Positions 27,173-36,008 of a stretch of 64,000 bases of DNA are shown in pieces; the first letter of the stretch is position 1; the number at the start of each line of letters is the position of its first letter. The notes beneath the pieces are model-generated. The model did no database searches. It had not been told where the DNA came from and saw only the letters and a list, made by a program, of their open reading frames with translations. A program made the position numbers and the translations under genes. The stretch is from Magnetococcales bacterium. Lineage in GTDB: Bacteria; Pseudomonadota; Magnetococcia; Magnetococcales; Magnetaquicoccaceae. The stretch spans positions 1 to 64,000 of the forward strand of contig JADFWP010000002.1 in assembly GCA_015234115.1 (NCBI GenBank), in the 5' to 3' direction.

Positions 27173-28768
27173 ATGGGGTGGTCGGATCGTGGTTGGATCG
27201 GTCGGTTGCTGCTGGCCGCCGCCGCCGGGGGTTTGGCAATGTGGGGCCTGCCCCCCGAACCCTCGCCCTGGCCGACCGTGATCGGTCTGGCGGTATGGTT
27301 GCGGGTGCTGGAAGGGGTGGTTGCCACCGGCAGGCGGGCCTGGCTGGGTCTGGCCTTTGGACTTGGCCATTTCGTTCCGGGTCTGATCTGGCTGTGGACC
27401 AGTTTGCACATTTACGGCAAACTGCCGGGTGTGGTGGCCGGTTTGATGATTTTTGGTCTTGCCGCCATTCTCTCAGGATATACGGCGGGATTCGCCATCG
27501 TGTTGCCCCGTCTCGCTCCGGGGTATGGGGTGCTGCCGCTGGCCGCAGCGGCCTTGTGGGTGGTGGGAGAGTGGCTGCGGGCGCATCTGTTCAGTGGTTT
27601 CCCCTGGAATCTGATCGGTTATGTGTGGGATGGCGCGGATCCGCTGGTACAGATTGCGGATCTGGGCGGGGTCTACCTGCTTTCCGGGTTGACCTTCTTT
27701 CTGGCGGGCGTGGTGGCGGTGGTGACACGGCCCGCGACATGGCAGTACAACCGCCAGGCTGGAATGGCCTGGCTGCTGGTGAGCGGCGTGGTGGTGGGCG
27801 CAGGCTGGAGCTATGGCCAGGGACGGTTGCAGGAACTGGCGTCGGTCGGGTCTGGCCAGCCGTTGCGGGTTGCGATGGTTCAGGGCAACATCGCCCAGGA
27901 TGTCAAATGGGATCCGGCGCGTCAGAAAGAGTGGTTGAACCGTTATCTGGATCTCTCCGCCGCCTTGGAGCAGGGGGTGGAGCTGGTGGTTTGGCCCGAA
28001 ACCGCAGCCGCTTTTTTTCTGCAATTCACCCCCAAGAGTCTGGAGAATATCGTCGAGATCAGTCGTGGCCTGCGCGCTCCGATCCTGACCGGCGCTCCCA
28101 TGGCCATGCGGGATGAAAAACAGGAATGGCAATATTTCAACAGTATGGTATTGATCCATGCGGACGAGATTGGCGATTTTGTCCATCGTTATGACAAGCA
28201 CCATCTGGTGCCGTTTGGCGAATACATTCCGTTCCGTTCGGTGGTCCCGGCTTCGATGCAGAAACTGACCCATGGTGCCAAGGATTTTTCTGCGGGGCCA
28301 GGCCCGAAGATTCTTGAGTCCGAAATGGGCGCGTTGGGTCCATTGATCTGTTACGAGGTGATTTTTCCGGACGAAGTGCGGGAGTTGGCGCGGCAGAAGG
28401 CGCGCTGGCTGGTCAATGCCACCAACGATGGCTGGTTCGGCGAATCCGCCAAGCCGCAACATCTGGCCATGGCGCGGATGCGGGCGGTGGAAAATCGTCT
28501 GCCCATGATCCGGGTCGCCAATTCCGGAATTTCGGCAGCCTTTGACCATCTGGGACGGGAACTGGGACGCATTCCATCCAACGCGCAGGGATCGCTGGTG
28601 GTCATGGTTCCCGAGGGGCCGGGCGAGAGCTTCTGGAGCCGTTTTGGCCATCTGGGGATCTGGGTGTGGAGCGGGTTGTGTCTGGTGGTTTGGGGAGCGG
28701 GGCGGATCTTTTTATCGGTAAGGTGGCCAGAAGTCCAAGATCACCCGATTTTGACCCGCAGGCAATAG
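27173..28768 (+). CDS. lnt: apolipoprotein N-acyltransferase
   Basis: 531 residues. Inner-membrane enzyme adding the third acyl chain to lipoproteins, needed for export by Lol. About six N-terminal helices are followed by a periplasmic nitrilase-like domain with the catalytic Glu in VWPETAA, Lys in KHHLVPFGEY and Cys in ICYEVIFP. The start ATG 27173 (MGWSDRG) has AGGGGTGAG upstream, better than in-frame starts at 27146 or 27158. Its 3' end overlaps the convergent membrane gene. It fits with the lipoprotein operon elsewhere in the window. Confidence 0.94.
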   Translation: MGWSDRGWIGRLLLAAAAGGLAMWGLPPEPSPWPTVIGLAVWLRVLEGVVATGRRAWLGLAFGLGHFVPGLIWLWTSLHIYGKLPGVVAGLMIFGLAAILSGYTAGFAIVLPRLAPGYGVLPLAAAALWVVGEWLRAHLFSGFPWNLIGYVWDGADPLVQIADLGGVYLLSGLTFFLAGVVAVVTRPATWQYNRQAGMAWLLVSGVVVGAGWSYGQGRLQELASVGSGQPLRVAMVQGNIAQDVKWDPARQKEWLNRYLDLSAALEQGVELVVWPETAAAFFLQFTPKSLENIVEISRGLRAPILTGAPMAMRDEKQEWQYFNSMVLIHADEIGDFVHRYDKHHLVPFGEYIPFRSVVPASMQKLTHGAKDFSAGPGPKILESEMGALGPLICYEVIFPDEVRELARQKARWLVNATNDGWFGESAKPQHLAMARMRAVENRLPMIRVANSGISAAFDHLGRELGRIPSNAQGSLVVMVPEGPGESFWSRFGHLGIWVWSGLCLVVWGAGRIFLSVRWPEVQDHPILTRRQ

Positions 28769-30901
28769 GATTCCTTGAAATGTGTGATAAACGGGTTGCA
28801 CTGTTCCGGGTTGCCCGTTGATCGTGACGCGCCAATTGGGATCATAATTGTTGGTAATCACCAGCAATCCTGATCCTGCACTCTCTGTGGTCAATATGAT
28901 CTGGTCTGGTCTGGCGTGTTCCCATGTGACCTTTCCACGCTGCCACGCCGACTCCCCGGAACAGTTGAAATCCTTCTTTTCCACAAAGGCCGTGTATCGC
29001 ATCTCTTCTGACGGAGTGGTCGCCAAAGCATCCAGCAACGAGACCGCATCGGAAAAACAACGGGTACGTTCCACCATGAAGGCGCGTGGCAGTACAGCCT
29101 GGTTCTCATAGAGATACAAGGCATGATGGGGCACCTGTTTTTTGACGGTTCGCCACACCTTGTCACGCAGACGCAATTGTTCCCATTCCCGCCCCTGGGC
29201 CAATTCATCCTGAGGATCATGACGCAATACCAAAGATGGATCATTCAATGGCCAATGAGAGATCAGGAAACGGGTATTGGCCAGGGACAACAGATCCAGA
29301 TTGAACCAGGCACGCAACTCCAGTGGCGTGCGATCCGCAAAACGTTCTTCGGGCGTCATGAACAGATAATAAAAAATTGAACTTTTGGGTCGCAACTCCG
29401 GGAAATGGTCCAGCGCTTTGGCAATCACTCGCTTCCAGTAATTGTCATAACGGTAATAATGAATACTGAAGTATCCATCCACACTCTCCAGACCATAAGC
29501 GTTTGCATAGGCAGGATAGAAACGTCCCCCGGAGGCAGAGGCGATCGTTGCCGGCCATGCGCCAACCGTGGCGACCCGGAAAGGGAGTGGTTCTTTTTTG
29601 TTGAGTGTTGACAGATCGCGTAACACTGGATTCTCAAAGTTGATGGCATAATTGTCCGTAGACAATCGATGCATCAGCGAACGGGTCACATCGCCCCATC
29701 GCCACAGAGGAATGAGCAGAGCGCAGAGCACCACCAGTGCGATTGGTATGCGAATCGCTCGGTTGGTGTTGATCCCCCGAGAACGCAATCGATCCAATCC
29801 GATACCACCCAACAACGGACCGAGAAACAGAAGAAGCTGATTCAGATCCTTCAAATTGCCCCGTGAGGGAGGTATGGTATCCTGGAAATACAACTGCAAC
29901 CCATGCCCCAGTTCCGCTCCCAGGGCGGTCAATACAAACAGCAGCATGACAGACCATGCGATGCGATCTTTCAAGAAACGTGAGGCCAGCATTCCCAACA
30001 CAAACAGTGCCAGGAAAAGTCCATTTTGCGGCATGGCCGACCAGTCTTCCCAGAATTGCTTGAACAGGTCGTTCCATGAAGGCATTGCCAGATGTGTCTG
30101 GCTCTGCCAACGGGCGGTCAGGGGACTGAAAGAGAGCATGGCCACGATGCTGGGAAGTTCCGCCAATATCACACCGACGACCCATCCTGTATAACGGGGC
30201 CACAATTGCGAAAAATGAGTGCGCTGGACAATCAAGAACCAGAATGGCCATGCAATAATTAGTAAAGATGTATATACGACCGAGTGGCCCGTCAAACCGA
30301 CCAACATCCCCAACAGGATCGATAATGGCACACTACGTCTGATCGATTGCGTTAATATTTGACTGAACAAAAGTAAAATCAATGCAATGGCTGGAAGACC
30401 AAGAGCATCCCACAGACAGGCGTCGTGAACATTCCACCGGTAGAGAGAAAAAGAAAGTCCTGCAAACAAAGCAGACACTTCATCCAGTTTCAGGATTTCC
30501 CGGCACAGTCGGAAGGTAAAGTAACCTGCGACAAATCTCTGCAACCACATGATCAGGCCATAAGCCGCCCAACCTGGCAAAAACAGGTAAGGCAAATGAT
30601 CAACCAGCAGACTGTCTGCAAAGGGATTAATTAAAAAAGGAATTCCTGAAATAATTTTTGTCTGCCAGAATATCAGCCCATACTCCAATATATTTTTTGC
30701 GGCAAGGATGCGATACGGCAGATTCGCATCTGCATTGTCTTGAATTCGCAAATAGGAATTCGGACCAAGTGCCCAATAGATTGCAGAGATCAATAGAGAC
30801 CAAAGCAACCAGAAAATTGTCCAACGGATCGAATTATCCTGGAATACCTTTTCGGGAACCTTGGGTTGGTTCGCAGGGGCAAGCCATTCAAAGTGTGTCA
30901 T
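28712..30901 (-). CDS. large polytopic membrane protein, YfhO/glycosyltransferase-C-like
   Basis: 729 residues. Many hydrophobic helices cover the first 420 residues (IFWLLWSLLISAIYWAL, ALILLLFSQIL, VLGMLASRFL, IALVVLCALLIPLW), followed by a soluble C-terminal domain with RYTAFVEKKDF and NNYDPNWRVTING. The early segment (RIQDNADANLPYRILAAKN) and the C-terminal NYDPNW pattern resemble YfhO and GT-C membrane glycosyltransferases that modify surface polymers. The start was placed at ATG 30901 with GGAG upstream. Composition is somewhat AT-richer than its neighbours. The end overlaps lnt by 57 bases. Substrate unknown. Confidence 0.65.
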   Translation of the reverse strand: MTHFEWLAPANQPKVPEKVFQDNSIRWTIFWLLWSLLISAIYWALGPNSYLRIQDNADANLPYRILAAKNILEYGLIFWQTKIISGIPFLINPFADSLLVDHLPYLFLPGWAAYGLIMWLQRFVAGYFTFRLCREILKLDEVSALFAGLSFSLYRWNVHDACLWDALGLPAIALILLLFSQILTQSIRRSVPLSILLGMLVGLTGHSVVYTSLLIIAWPFWFLIVQRTHFSQLWPRYTGWVVGVILAELPSIVAMLSFSPLTARWQSQTHLAMPSWNDLFKQFWEDWSAMPQNGLFLALFVLGMLASRFLKDRIAWSVMLLFVLTALGAELGHGLQLYFQDTIPPSRGNLKDLNQLLLFLGPLLGGIGLDRLRSRGINTNRAIRIPIALVVLCALLIPLWRWGDVTRSLMHRLSTDNYAINFENPVLRDLSTLNKKEPLPFRVATVGAWPATIASASGGRFYPAYANAYGLESVDGYFSIHYYRYDNYWKRVIAKALDHFPELRPKSSIFYYLFMTPEERFADRTPLELRAWFNLDLLSLANTRFLISHWPLNDPSLVLRHDPQDELAQGREWEQLRLRDKVWRTVKKQVPHHALYLYENQAVLPRAFMVERTRCFSDAVSLLDALATTPSEEMRYTAFVEKKDFNCSGESAWQRGKVTWEHARPDQIILTTESAGSGLLVITNNYDPNWRVTINGQPGTVQPVYHTFQGILLPAGQNRVILDFWPPYR

Positions 30902-30924
30902 GAAAGCTCCAGTCAACGCACACA

Positions 30925-31281
30925 TCATGATACAGGATGCCCTTGGGCGGTATCTTTAAGAATCAGAATTGATTCTAATTCAATATAAATCAAGATGTTC
31001 TGGCAAGAGTTGTCAATGATATGGATGGCATTCTTGACGAGCCTGATCAAATCGTCAAGGTGCCATGATCCGACAATTGCCAAATCAGGCCGTACAAAAC
31101 ATGAGCAGGGTACGTTGGGCTTGATCCACATCGCGGCTTGATGAAACACAGGATGGTTCAAGCCGATTTCAGTTTGGACCTGTTTTTGCAAGTCAGTGGG
31201 TTGCGTCCCAGGCTGAAAATCTGGAGGCCGGGAGCACATTGATGAGTCGAGAGGGATATGATTGTATAAATGCTCATTCAT
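30925..31281 (-). CDS. hypothetical protein of 118 residues
   Basis: A leftward frame directly upstream of the membrane protein gene, ending 23 bases before it. It contains a hydrophobic/charged C-terminal segment (HLDDLIRLVKNAIHIIDN, ILIYIELESILIL). There is no recognisable family and no strong ribosome site. Composition is AT-rich. It could be a real small gene in an operon with the membrane protein or a decayed fragment. Low certainty. Confidence 0.35.
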   Translation of the reverse strand: MNEHLYNHIPLDSSMCSRPPDFQPGTQPTDLQKQVQTEIGLNHPVFHQAAMWIKPNVPCSCFVRPDLAIVGSWHLDDLIRLVKNAIHIIDNSCQNILIYIELESILILKDTAQGHPVS

Positions 31282-31385
31282 ATTCAGGGGTTGTCGGGAG
31301 AGGAGCCTGTTTGCGTCAATGATTTGGCGTGATGGCAATTACTCACCAAAACGGTTCGTGGTATGGTCAAGCCGGGAGAGTGGTG

Positions 31386-33404
31386 ATGTTTTGGCGTTCC
31401 CATGGGATTCGATTGCTGCTGGGTGGAGCCTTGTTGCTTGTCACCGCGTGTACCCATCCGGGGCGTCCAACCGAGGATGGGAGCGATGGGACGAAAGGGG
31501 AGTCCGGAGCGATTGAATTTCAGGGTGCTTATGACGCGGTGATGGAAGAGGTGAATGTCGGCACCAAGAAAAGGGGAGCGGAGAGTGGCCGGAAAGAGGA
31601 GATTCCTGAACAGGTTTTTCAGGAACTGCTCGGTCCCGAAGAGATGTTCAGCACGACTTCGCGTCCCAATCCGGTGCGCAACGAATCGGTGGTACGACGT
31701 CTGGATGTGAATGTCAGCGGAGTCAATGCACGGGATTTTTTCATGAGTCTGGTGCAGGGAACGCCGGGTCTGAACATGGTGGTCCACCCTGAAGTCAAAG
31801 GGGTCATCTCTTTGGAGTTGAAAGGGGTCACCGTGGATGATGTGGTCGAAGTGGCCTGCGAGATGTATCAGTTCGATTGTCATCCCTTTGCCGAAAATGG
31901 CCAGGGGGCGATTCGCGGCTACAAGATCTATCCCTGGCGTTTGGTCACCAAGACCTACCGGGTCGATTTCCTGCCGGTGAAACGTGGCGGACGCACCGAT
32001 ACCCAGGTGAGTTCCGGAGGTGGCAAGGAGTCCACCTCGACCAGTACGGCCTCTGGCGGCCGAACCGATTCCAGGAGCGAATCCCAGAATTCCGGCACCA
32101 CGGTGGAAACCGCTTATGGCTCCGATTTCTGGCTGGATCTGGAAAGCACGATCCACTCGATTCTGAAACTGGATCTGGCCATCGACAACATCCAGGAGAG
32201 TGTCAACGGCAAAGGCGAAGTGACCAAAAGAGAGATCTCGCGCAAACGCGATATGGTGACTTCCACCACCAGTGTGAACACTCCCGGCAGCGGCACCGGG
32301 TCGGAGAGTGCCGGAAAATCCGACAAGCCGAACCAGCAGAGCGTGACCATGCCGTTCAATGCCGGGGAGGAGTTGAAAAGCGTGATCATCAACCGTCAGG
32401 CCGGGTTGGTGACCGTGCGGGCCTTTCCCAAGGAGTTGGCCGAGATTGATCTGTTTCTGGAGGATCTGCGCACCCGCAGTCAGCGTCAGGTGATCCTGGA
32501 AGCCAAGATTCTGGAAGTGGAATTGAACGATGGCTATCAGTTCGGCATCGACTGGCTGGCCATCAACAAGGGATTGGGCAGTGACCGGTTCGGACCTTTG
32601 GCTTCGGAACCGAACAATGCCAAAACTTTCGTGAACAGCATGAGCGAGCAGCAGGTCTCCGGGGATACGGTTCTTAACCTCAACCCGTTGTTCACCAAGG
32701 GATTTGTTGGTTCCCAGGCCGGTGCCGGGGCACCGTTCAGTCTGGCCTTCCGGGCGCATGATTTCACCAGTTTCCTGGGATTGTTGCAGCGTCAGGGCAA
32801 GGTGCAGGTGTTGTCCAGTCCGCGCATCGCCACGATCAACAACCAGAAGGCGGTGATCAAGGTGGGAGAGGACGGATTTTTCATCACCGGCATGGAGAGT
32901 CCCTCGGGGGTTGGCGAGACGGCGGCCTATGTGGATCCCACGCCGATTTTTACCGAAATGTTCACCGGTGTCGCGTTGGACGTGACTCCGCAGATCGGCG
33001 AAAACAGCATGGTGACCCTGCATGTGCATCCCATGGTACGCACTGTGCAAGACAAAGAGAAGAGTTACAAGATCAAGGACAAGCAGCACTCGGTTCCCAT
33101 GGCGTTGAGCACCACCCGCGAAACCGACAGCGTGATCCGGGTGAGCAGCGGCGAATTGGCGGTGATCGGTGGTCTGCTGAAAAAAGAACGACGCGAAGAC
33201 ACGGACAAGCTGCCTTTTCTGGGGGATTTGCCTGGGGTGGGGGTCTTGTTTCAGAAGGTTCGTGAATCCTGGTACAAAAGCGAAATGGTGATTCTGATTC
33301 GTCCCATCGTGGTGGATGTGCAGCATGACTGGTCTGCCGAACGCAAACGCACGGCAGAACGGATCGGAGACATGCGCAGAGAAGGACGGGGTGGGAATCT
33401 CTAA
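31386..33404 (+). CDS. mshL: MSHA-type pilus secretin (MshL-like)
   Basis: 672 residues. Outer-membrane secretin of a type IV/MSHA pilus or type II-like system. A lipoprotein signal ends VTAC (C22) when started at the ATG at 31386, which has GGGAGAG upstream. Upstream GTG/ATG codons at 31329-31332 would hide this signal. An STN/N-domain region ([34 protein letters not shown]) is followed by a Ser/Thr/Gly-rich insert and the secretin core ([75 protein letters not shown]). It is first in a rightward operon with the PEGA-SPOR-TPR, MshE and MshG genes. Confidence 0.9.
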   Translation: MFWRSHGIRLLLGGALLLVTACTHPGRPTEDGSDGTKGESGAIEFQGAYDAVMEEVNVGTKKRGAESGRKEEIPEQVFQELLGPEEMFSTTSRPNPVRNESVVRRLDVNVSGVNARDFFMSLVQGTPGLNMVVHPEVKGVISLELKGVTVDDVVEVACEMYQFDCHPFAENGQGAIRGYKIYPWRLVTKTYRVDFLPVKRGGRTDTQVSSGGGKESTSTSTASGGRTDSRSESQNSGTTVETAYGSDFWLDLESTIHSILKLDLAIDNIQESVNGKGEVTKREISRKRDMVTSTTSVNTPGSGTGSESAGKSDKPNQQSVTMPFNAGEELKSVIINRQAGLVTVRAFPKELAEIDLFLEDLRTRSQRQVILEAKILEVELNDGYQFGIDWLAINKGLGSDRFGPLASEPNNAKTFVNSMSEQQVSGDTVLNLNPLFTKGFVGSQAGAGAPFSLAFRAHDFTSFLGLLQRQGKVQVLSSPRIATINNQKAVIKVGEDGFFITGMESPSGVGETAAYVDPTPIFTEMFTGVALDVTPQIGENSMVTLHVHPMVRTVQDKEKSYKIKDKQHSVPMALSTTRETDSVIRVSSGELAVIGGLLKKERREDTDKLPFLGDLPGVGVLFQKVRESWYKSEMVILIRPIVVDVQHDWSAERKRTAERIGDMRREGRGGNL

Positions 33405-33413
33405 GGTCGGAAA

Positions 33414-36005
33414 ATGGATTGCTGCGGCATGAAGGAGTTTAAACCAGTGAGCCGGATGACAGAAATGTGGAACAAAACGGAACAAGCGCATGCGGATCGA
33501 CTGGAAGCGGATCCGAAAAAAAGCTCCTGGACCACCTGGGCCGGTTGGGGTGTGGCTGCGGTGGTGGTGCTGGCCACCGGTCCATTGATCGTGGAACGTT
33601 ACGTCAAAGGGTCCATGACCCCGGTTGCAGCCCTCATGGAACTGAAAAACGCGCCGCAAGCCTCTTCAGCCGGTCTGGGAACGATTCATGCGGTCACCGA
33701 ACCCCCCGGAGCTGGCGTGCTGCTGGATGGCCGTTTTGTCGGTGTGACTCCGGTACGGTTTCAGTGGGGGAGCGGAGCGGCGACGATCACCTTGAAGAAG
33801 AACGGCTTTCAGGATCTGATCGCCCCGCTGCAAGTCGATGTGGCCAAGGAGGTGGATTTCCGGGTCACTTTGCAACCCGAATCCCTGCCCGTTGCGGCCA
33901 AGGGGGAGACGACGGCTCCGGTTGCAACTCCGGTTGCGGCCCAGACGGAACCGCCTGCGTCCCCTGCGGTGGTGGCCAAGGGGGCATCCGTGCCATCGGA
34001 TCCGGTCACGCCCAAGGCGGATCCCGATCCGGGGATGCATGCATCCGCACCGCCGCCTGTCAATTCCATGGCGGTCGGGTTGATCCCGGCAAGTGAAGAG
34101 TCGGAAATCGATGCTCCCCTCAAGTTGGCCGGGGTGATCCGCTATCCTCCCCAGGTCAAACTCAGCGAGTCGGCCAAAGCGGTCGAACCGGCCAAAGCGG
34201 TCGAACCGGCCAAGGATGAGAACAAAGCCAAGAAGAATGCCAAAAACGGCAAGTCGGGCAAGGGTGGCACCACCGAGGCGGATCTTGTGGCAAACGTGCA
34301 GGATGTGCGGGAAATCTCAAAAGATCCCGAACTGCTGCCCCTGCTGCGTCAGCCCGAGGGATCGCCTTCCGATACGTTGAATTTTGCCTATTCGATTCAG
34401 ATGTCGGCCTTTCTGGATCGTGACAGTGCCATTCGCAATGCGGCCTTGTGGCGCAAACGCGGGTATGATGCCTATGTGTTGGAGTTGTGGGGTGTCAAGG
34501 ATCCGAGCCGCCTGTGGCAGAGTGTGCGGGTGGGGCGCTTCAACGATCTGGCCAAGGCACGCCAGGCGCTGGAGGCGCTGAAACGTCAGGAGAAGGTGCC
34601 GGGATTCTATGTGGCCCGCAGCGACTCCTTCACCCCGCCCGAAGGGGCGGCTCCCACACAGGCTGCCAAGATCATTCCCATGACCGGACCGGATGGTCCG
34701 GCCAAGACGGTGGCCGAAGGCGCAGCCGTACCAGCGACCACCGCACCGACCAGCTTTGCCGAAAGTCAGGAGAAGGTTCAGGATGTGGTCCGTCTGGAGG
34801 GCCAGACGGCACAGAGTCCGGAGGCGATGGCTGCCCTGGCTCCGGCCCCGTTGGTGACGCCCATCCGCAAGACCGAGAGCAAAGAGGCCAAAATCGCGGC
34901 CAAAGAGAGCAAAGAGAGCAAAGAGAGCAAAGCCAAGGAAAACAAGACTGCGGCCAAAGAGGTCAAAAGTGCGGACAGGGAAGCCAGAAGTGGCGCAGTG
35001 GATGAGAATCGCCCAATCGTGAGCGAAGTGCCGGGCACACCCGAAGAACCAGGCATGGCAGCGACCCCGCCGAGCCGCGCCGATTTCGAGGCTGAGTATC
35101 CTTTGGCCACAAAACCGGTCGCGCCTCCGGTCGCCAAAGCGGAACCGAAAGCCGAGCCAAAAGCTGCACCCAAAGTCGAATCCAGGAGCGAACCCAAAGC
35201 CGAACCCAAGGCCGAACCCCGATCCGATCCGGCGTCCCGCAAGGAGTCCTCGTCCGCCCGCAAGGAGCATGAGCAGGCAGCCAAGAGCGTGGTGGCGCTG
35301 CAACCGAATCTGGTGGGCGTCCAGACCGCCAAGGATGTGCTGCCCGAGCCGTCGGCCTGGGGCGAGAACGAATTCCGGGGGCAACGCCAGCAGACGGAAT
35401 GGAAAAATGCGGGCACGCCGACCGCGGAACAGAATCGCGCTCTGGCGGCTCCGGTTGCCCCCGACGCCAAGGGAGCGAACGACGGCAAGCGACGTGATTC
35501 CACGGTCAAGGCCGCAGTCGATCAGGCGGGATGGGTGGATCGCAGCTATCAGCAGTCGCTCGAAAAGAAGGAGTCCGGGGATCGGGAGGGCGAAGAGGCG
35601 TTGCTGCAACAGGTGATCAAGGCGGATCCGGGCCACAAGGCGGCGGTGCGGCGTCTGGCGCGGATCATGGTCGAAACCGAGCGTGGCGAAAAGGCGTTGG
35701 AACTGCTGCGCCAGTTGACCGGCGGACGCGGGGACAGCTCCCTGGCTGACGAAGATCCCAATCTGGCCGCCTTCCTGGCGGCTCTGTATCAACGCCGCGA
35801 AGAGCATTGGCAGGCAATAGACCTGTACGACGCCCTGCTTAAGAAGTATCCTAACAAAGGACTGTGGCAGATGGGCATGGCCATCTCCCTGGAAAAGGTC
35901 GAAGAGAACAATCAGGCCCTGCGCGCCTATAAAAAGGCCCTGGCCAGCGGCGAACTCAATCAGAAACTGCAAAGCTTTGTACGCAAGAGGATCGAAAAAC
36001 TGTAA
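33414..36005 (+). CDS. membrane-anchored PEGA-SPOR-TPR protein of the pilus locus
   Basis: 863 residues. A short cytoplasmic N-terminus and one membrane helix at about 42-60 are followed by a periplasmic PEGA-like domain (AVTEPPGAGVLLDGRFVGVTP, GFQDLIAPLQV), a Pro/Ala/Lys linker, and a SPOR-like segment at about 322-400 (YSIQMSAFLDRDSAIRNAA, VRVGRFNDLAKARQALEAL). Then come long low-complexity Lys/Glu/Ala tracts with repeated AKAVEP, SKESKE and EPKAEPK units, and a C-terminal TPR region (about 705-860). SPOR domains bind denuded peptidoglycan; TPRs bind partners. The position between secretin and ATPase suggests a wall-anchoring assembly factor combining MshM/MshN-like roles. An alternative start is GTG 33447 with AAGGAG upstream. 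Confidence 0.75.
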   Translation: MDCCGMKEFKPVSRMTEMWNKTEQAHADRLEADPKKSSWTTWAGWGVAAVVVLATGPLIVERYVKGSMTPVAALMELKNAPQASSAGLGTIHAVTEPPGAGVLLDGRFVGVTPVRFQWGSGAATITLKKNGFQDLIAPLQVDVAKEVDFRVTLQPESLPVAAKGETTAPVATPVAAQTEPPASPAVVAKGASVPSDPVTPKADPDPGMHASAPPPVNSMAVGLIPASEESEIDAPLKLAGVIRYPPQVKLSESAKAVEPAKAVEPAKDENKAKKNAKNGKSGKGGTTEADLVANVQDVREISKDPELLPLLRQPEGSPSDTLNFAYSIQMSAFLDRDSAIRNAALWRKRGYDAYVLELWGVKDPSRLWQSVRVGRFNDLAKARQALEALKRQEKVPGFYVARSDSFTPPEGAAPTQAAKIIPMTGPDGPAKTVAEGAAVPATTAPTSFAESQEKVQDVVRLEGQTAQSPEAMAALAPAPLVTPIRKTESKEAKIAAKESKESKESKAKENKTAAKEVKSADREARSGAVDENRPIVSEVPGTPEEPGMAATPPSRADFEAEYPLATKPVAPPVAKAEPKAEPKAAPKVESRSEPKAEPKAEPRSDPASRKESSSARKEHEQAAKSVVALQPNLVGVQTAKDVLPEPSAWGENEFRGQRQQTEWKNAGTPTAEQNRALAAPVAPDAKGANDGKRRDSTVKAAVDQAGWVDRSYQQSLEKKESGDREGEEALLQQVIKADPGHKAAVRRLARIMVETERGEKALELLRQLTGGRGDSSLADEDPNLAAFLAALYQRREEHWQAIDLYDALLKKYPNKGLWQMGMAISLEKVEENNQALRAYKKALASGELNQKLQSFVRKRIEKL

Positions 36006-36008
36006 CCT

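Noticed and set aside
31284-33659. Long antisense frame over the secretin gene
   Set aside because: Antisense artefact of GC-rich coding DNA; the sense strand has full secretin motifs.
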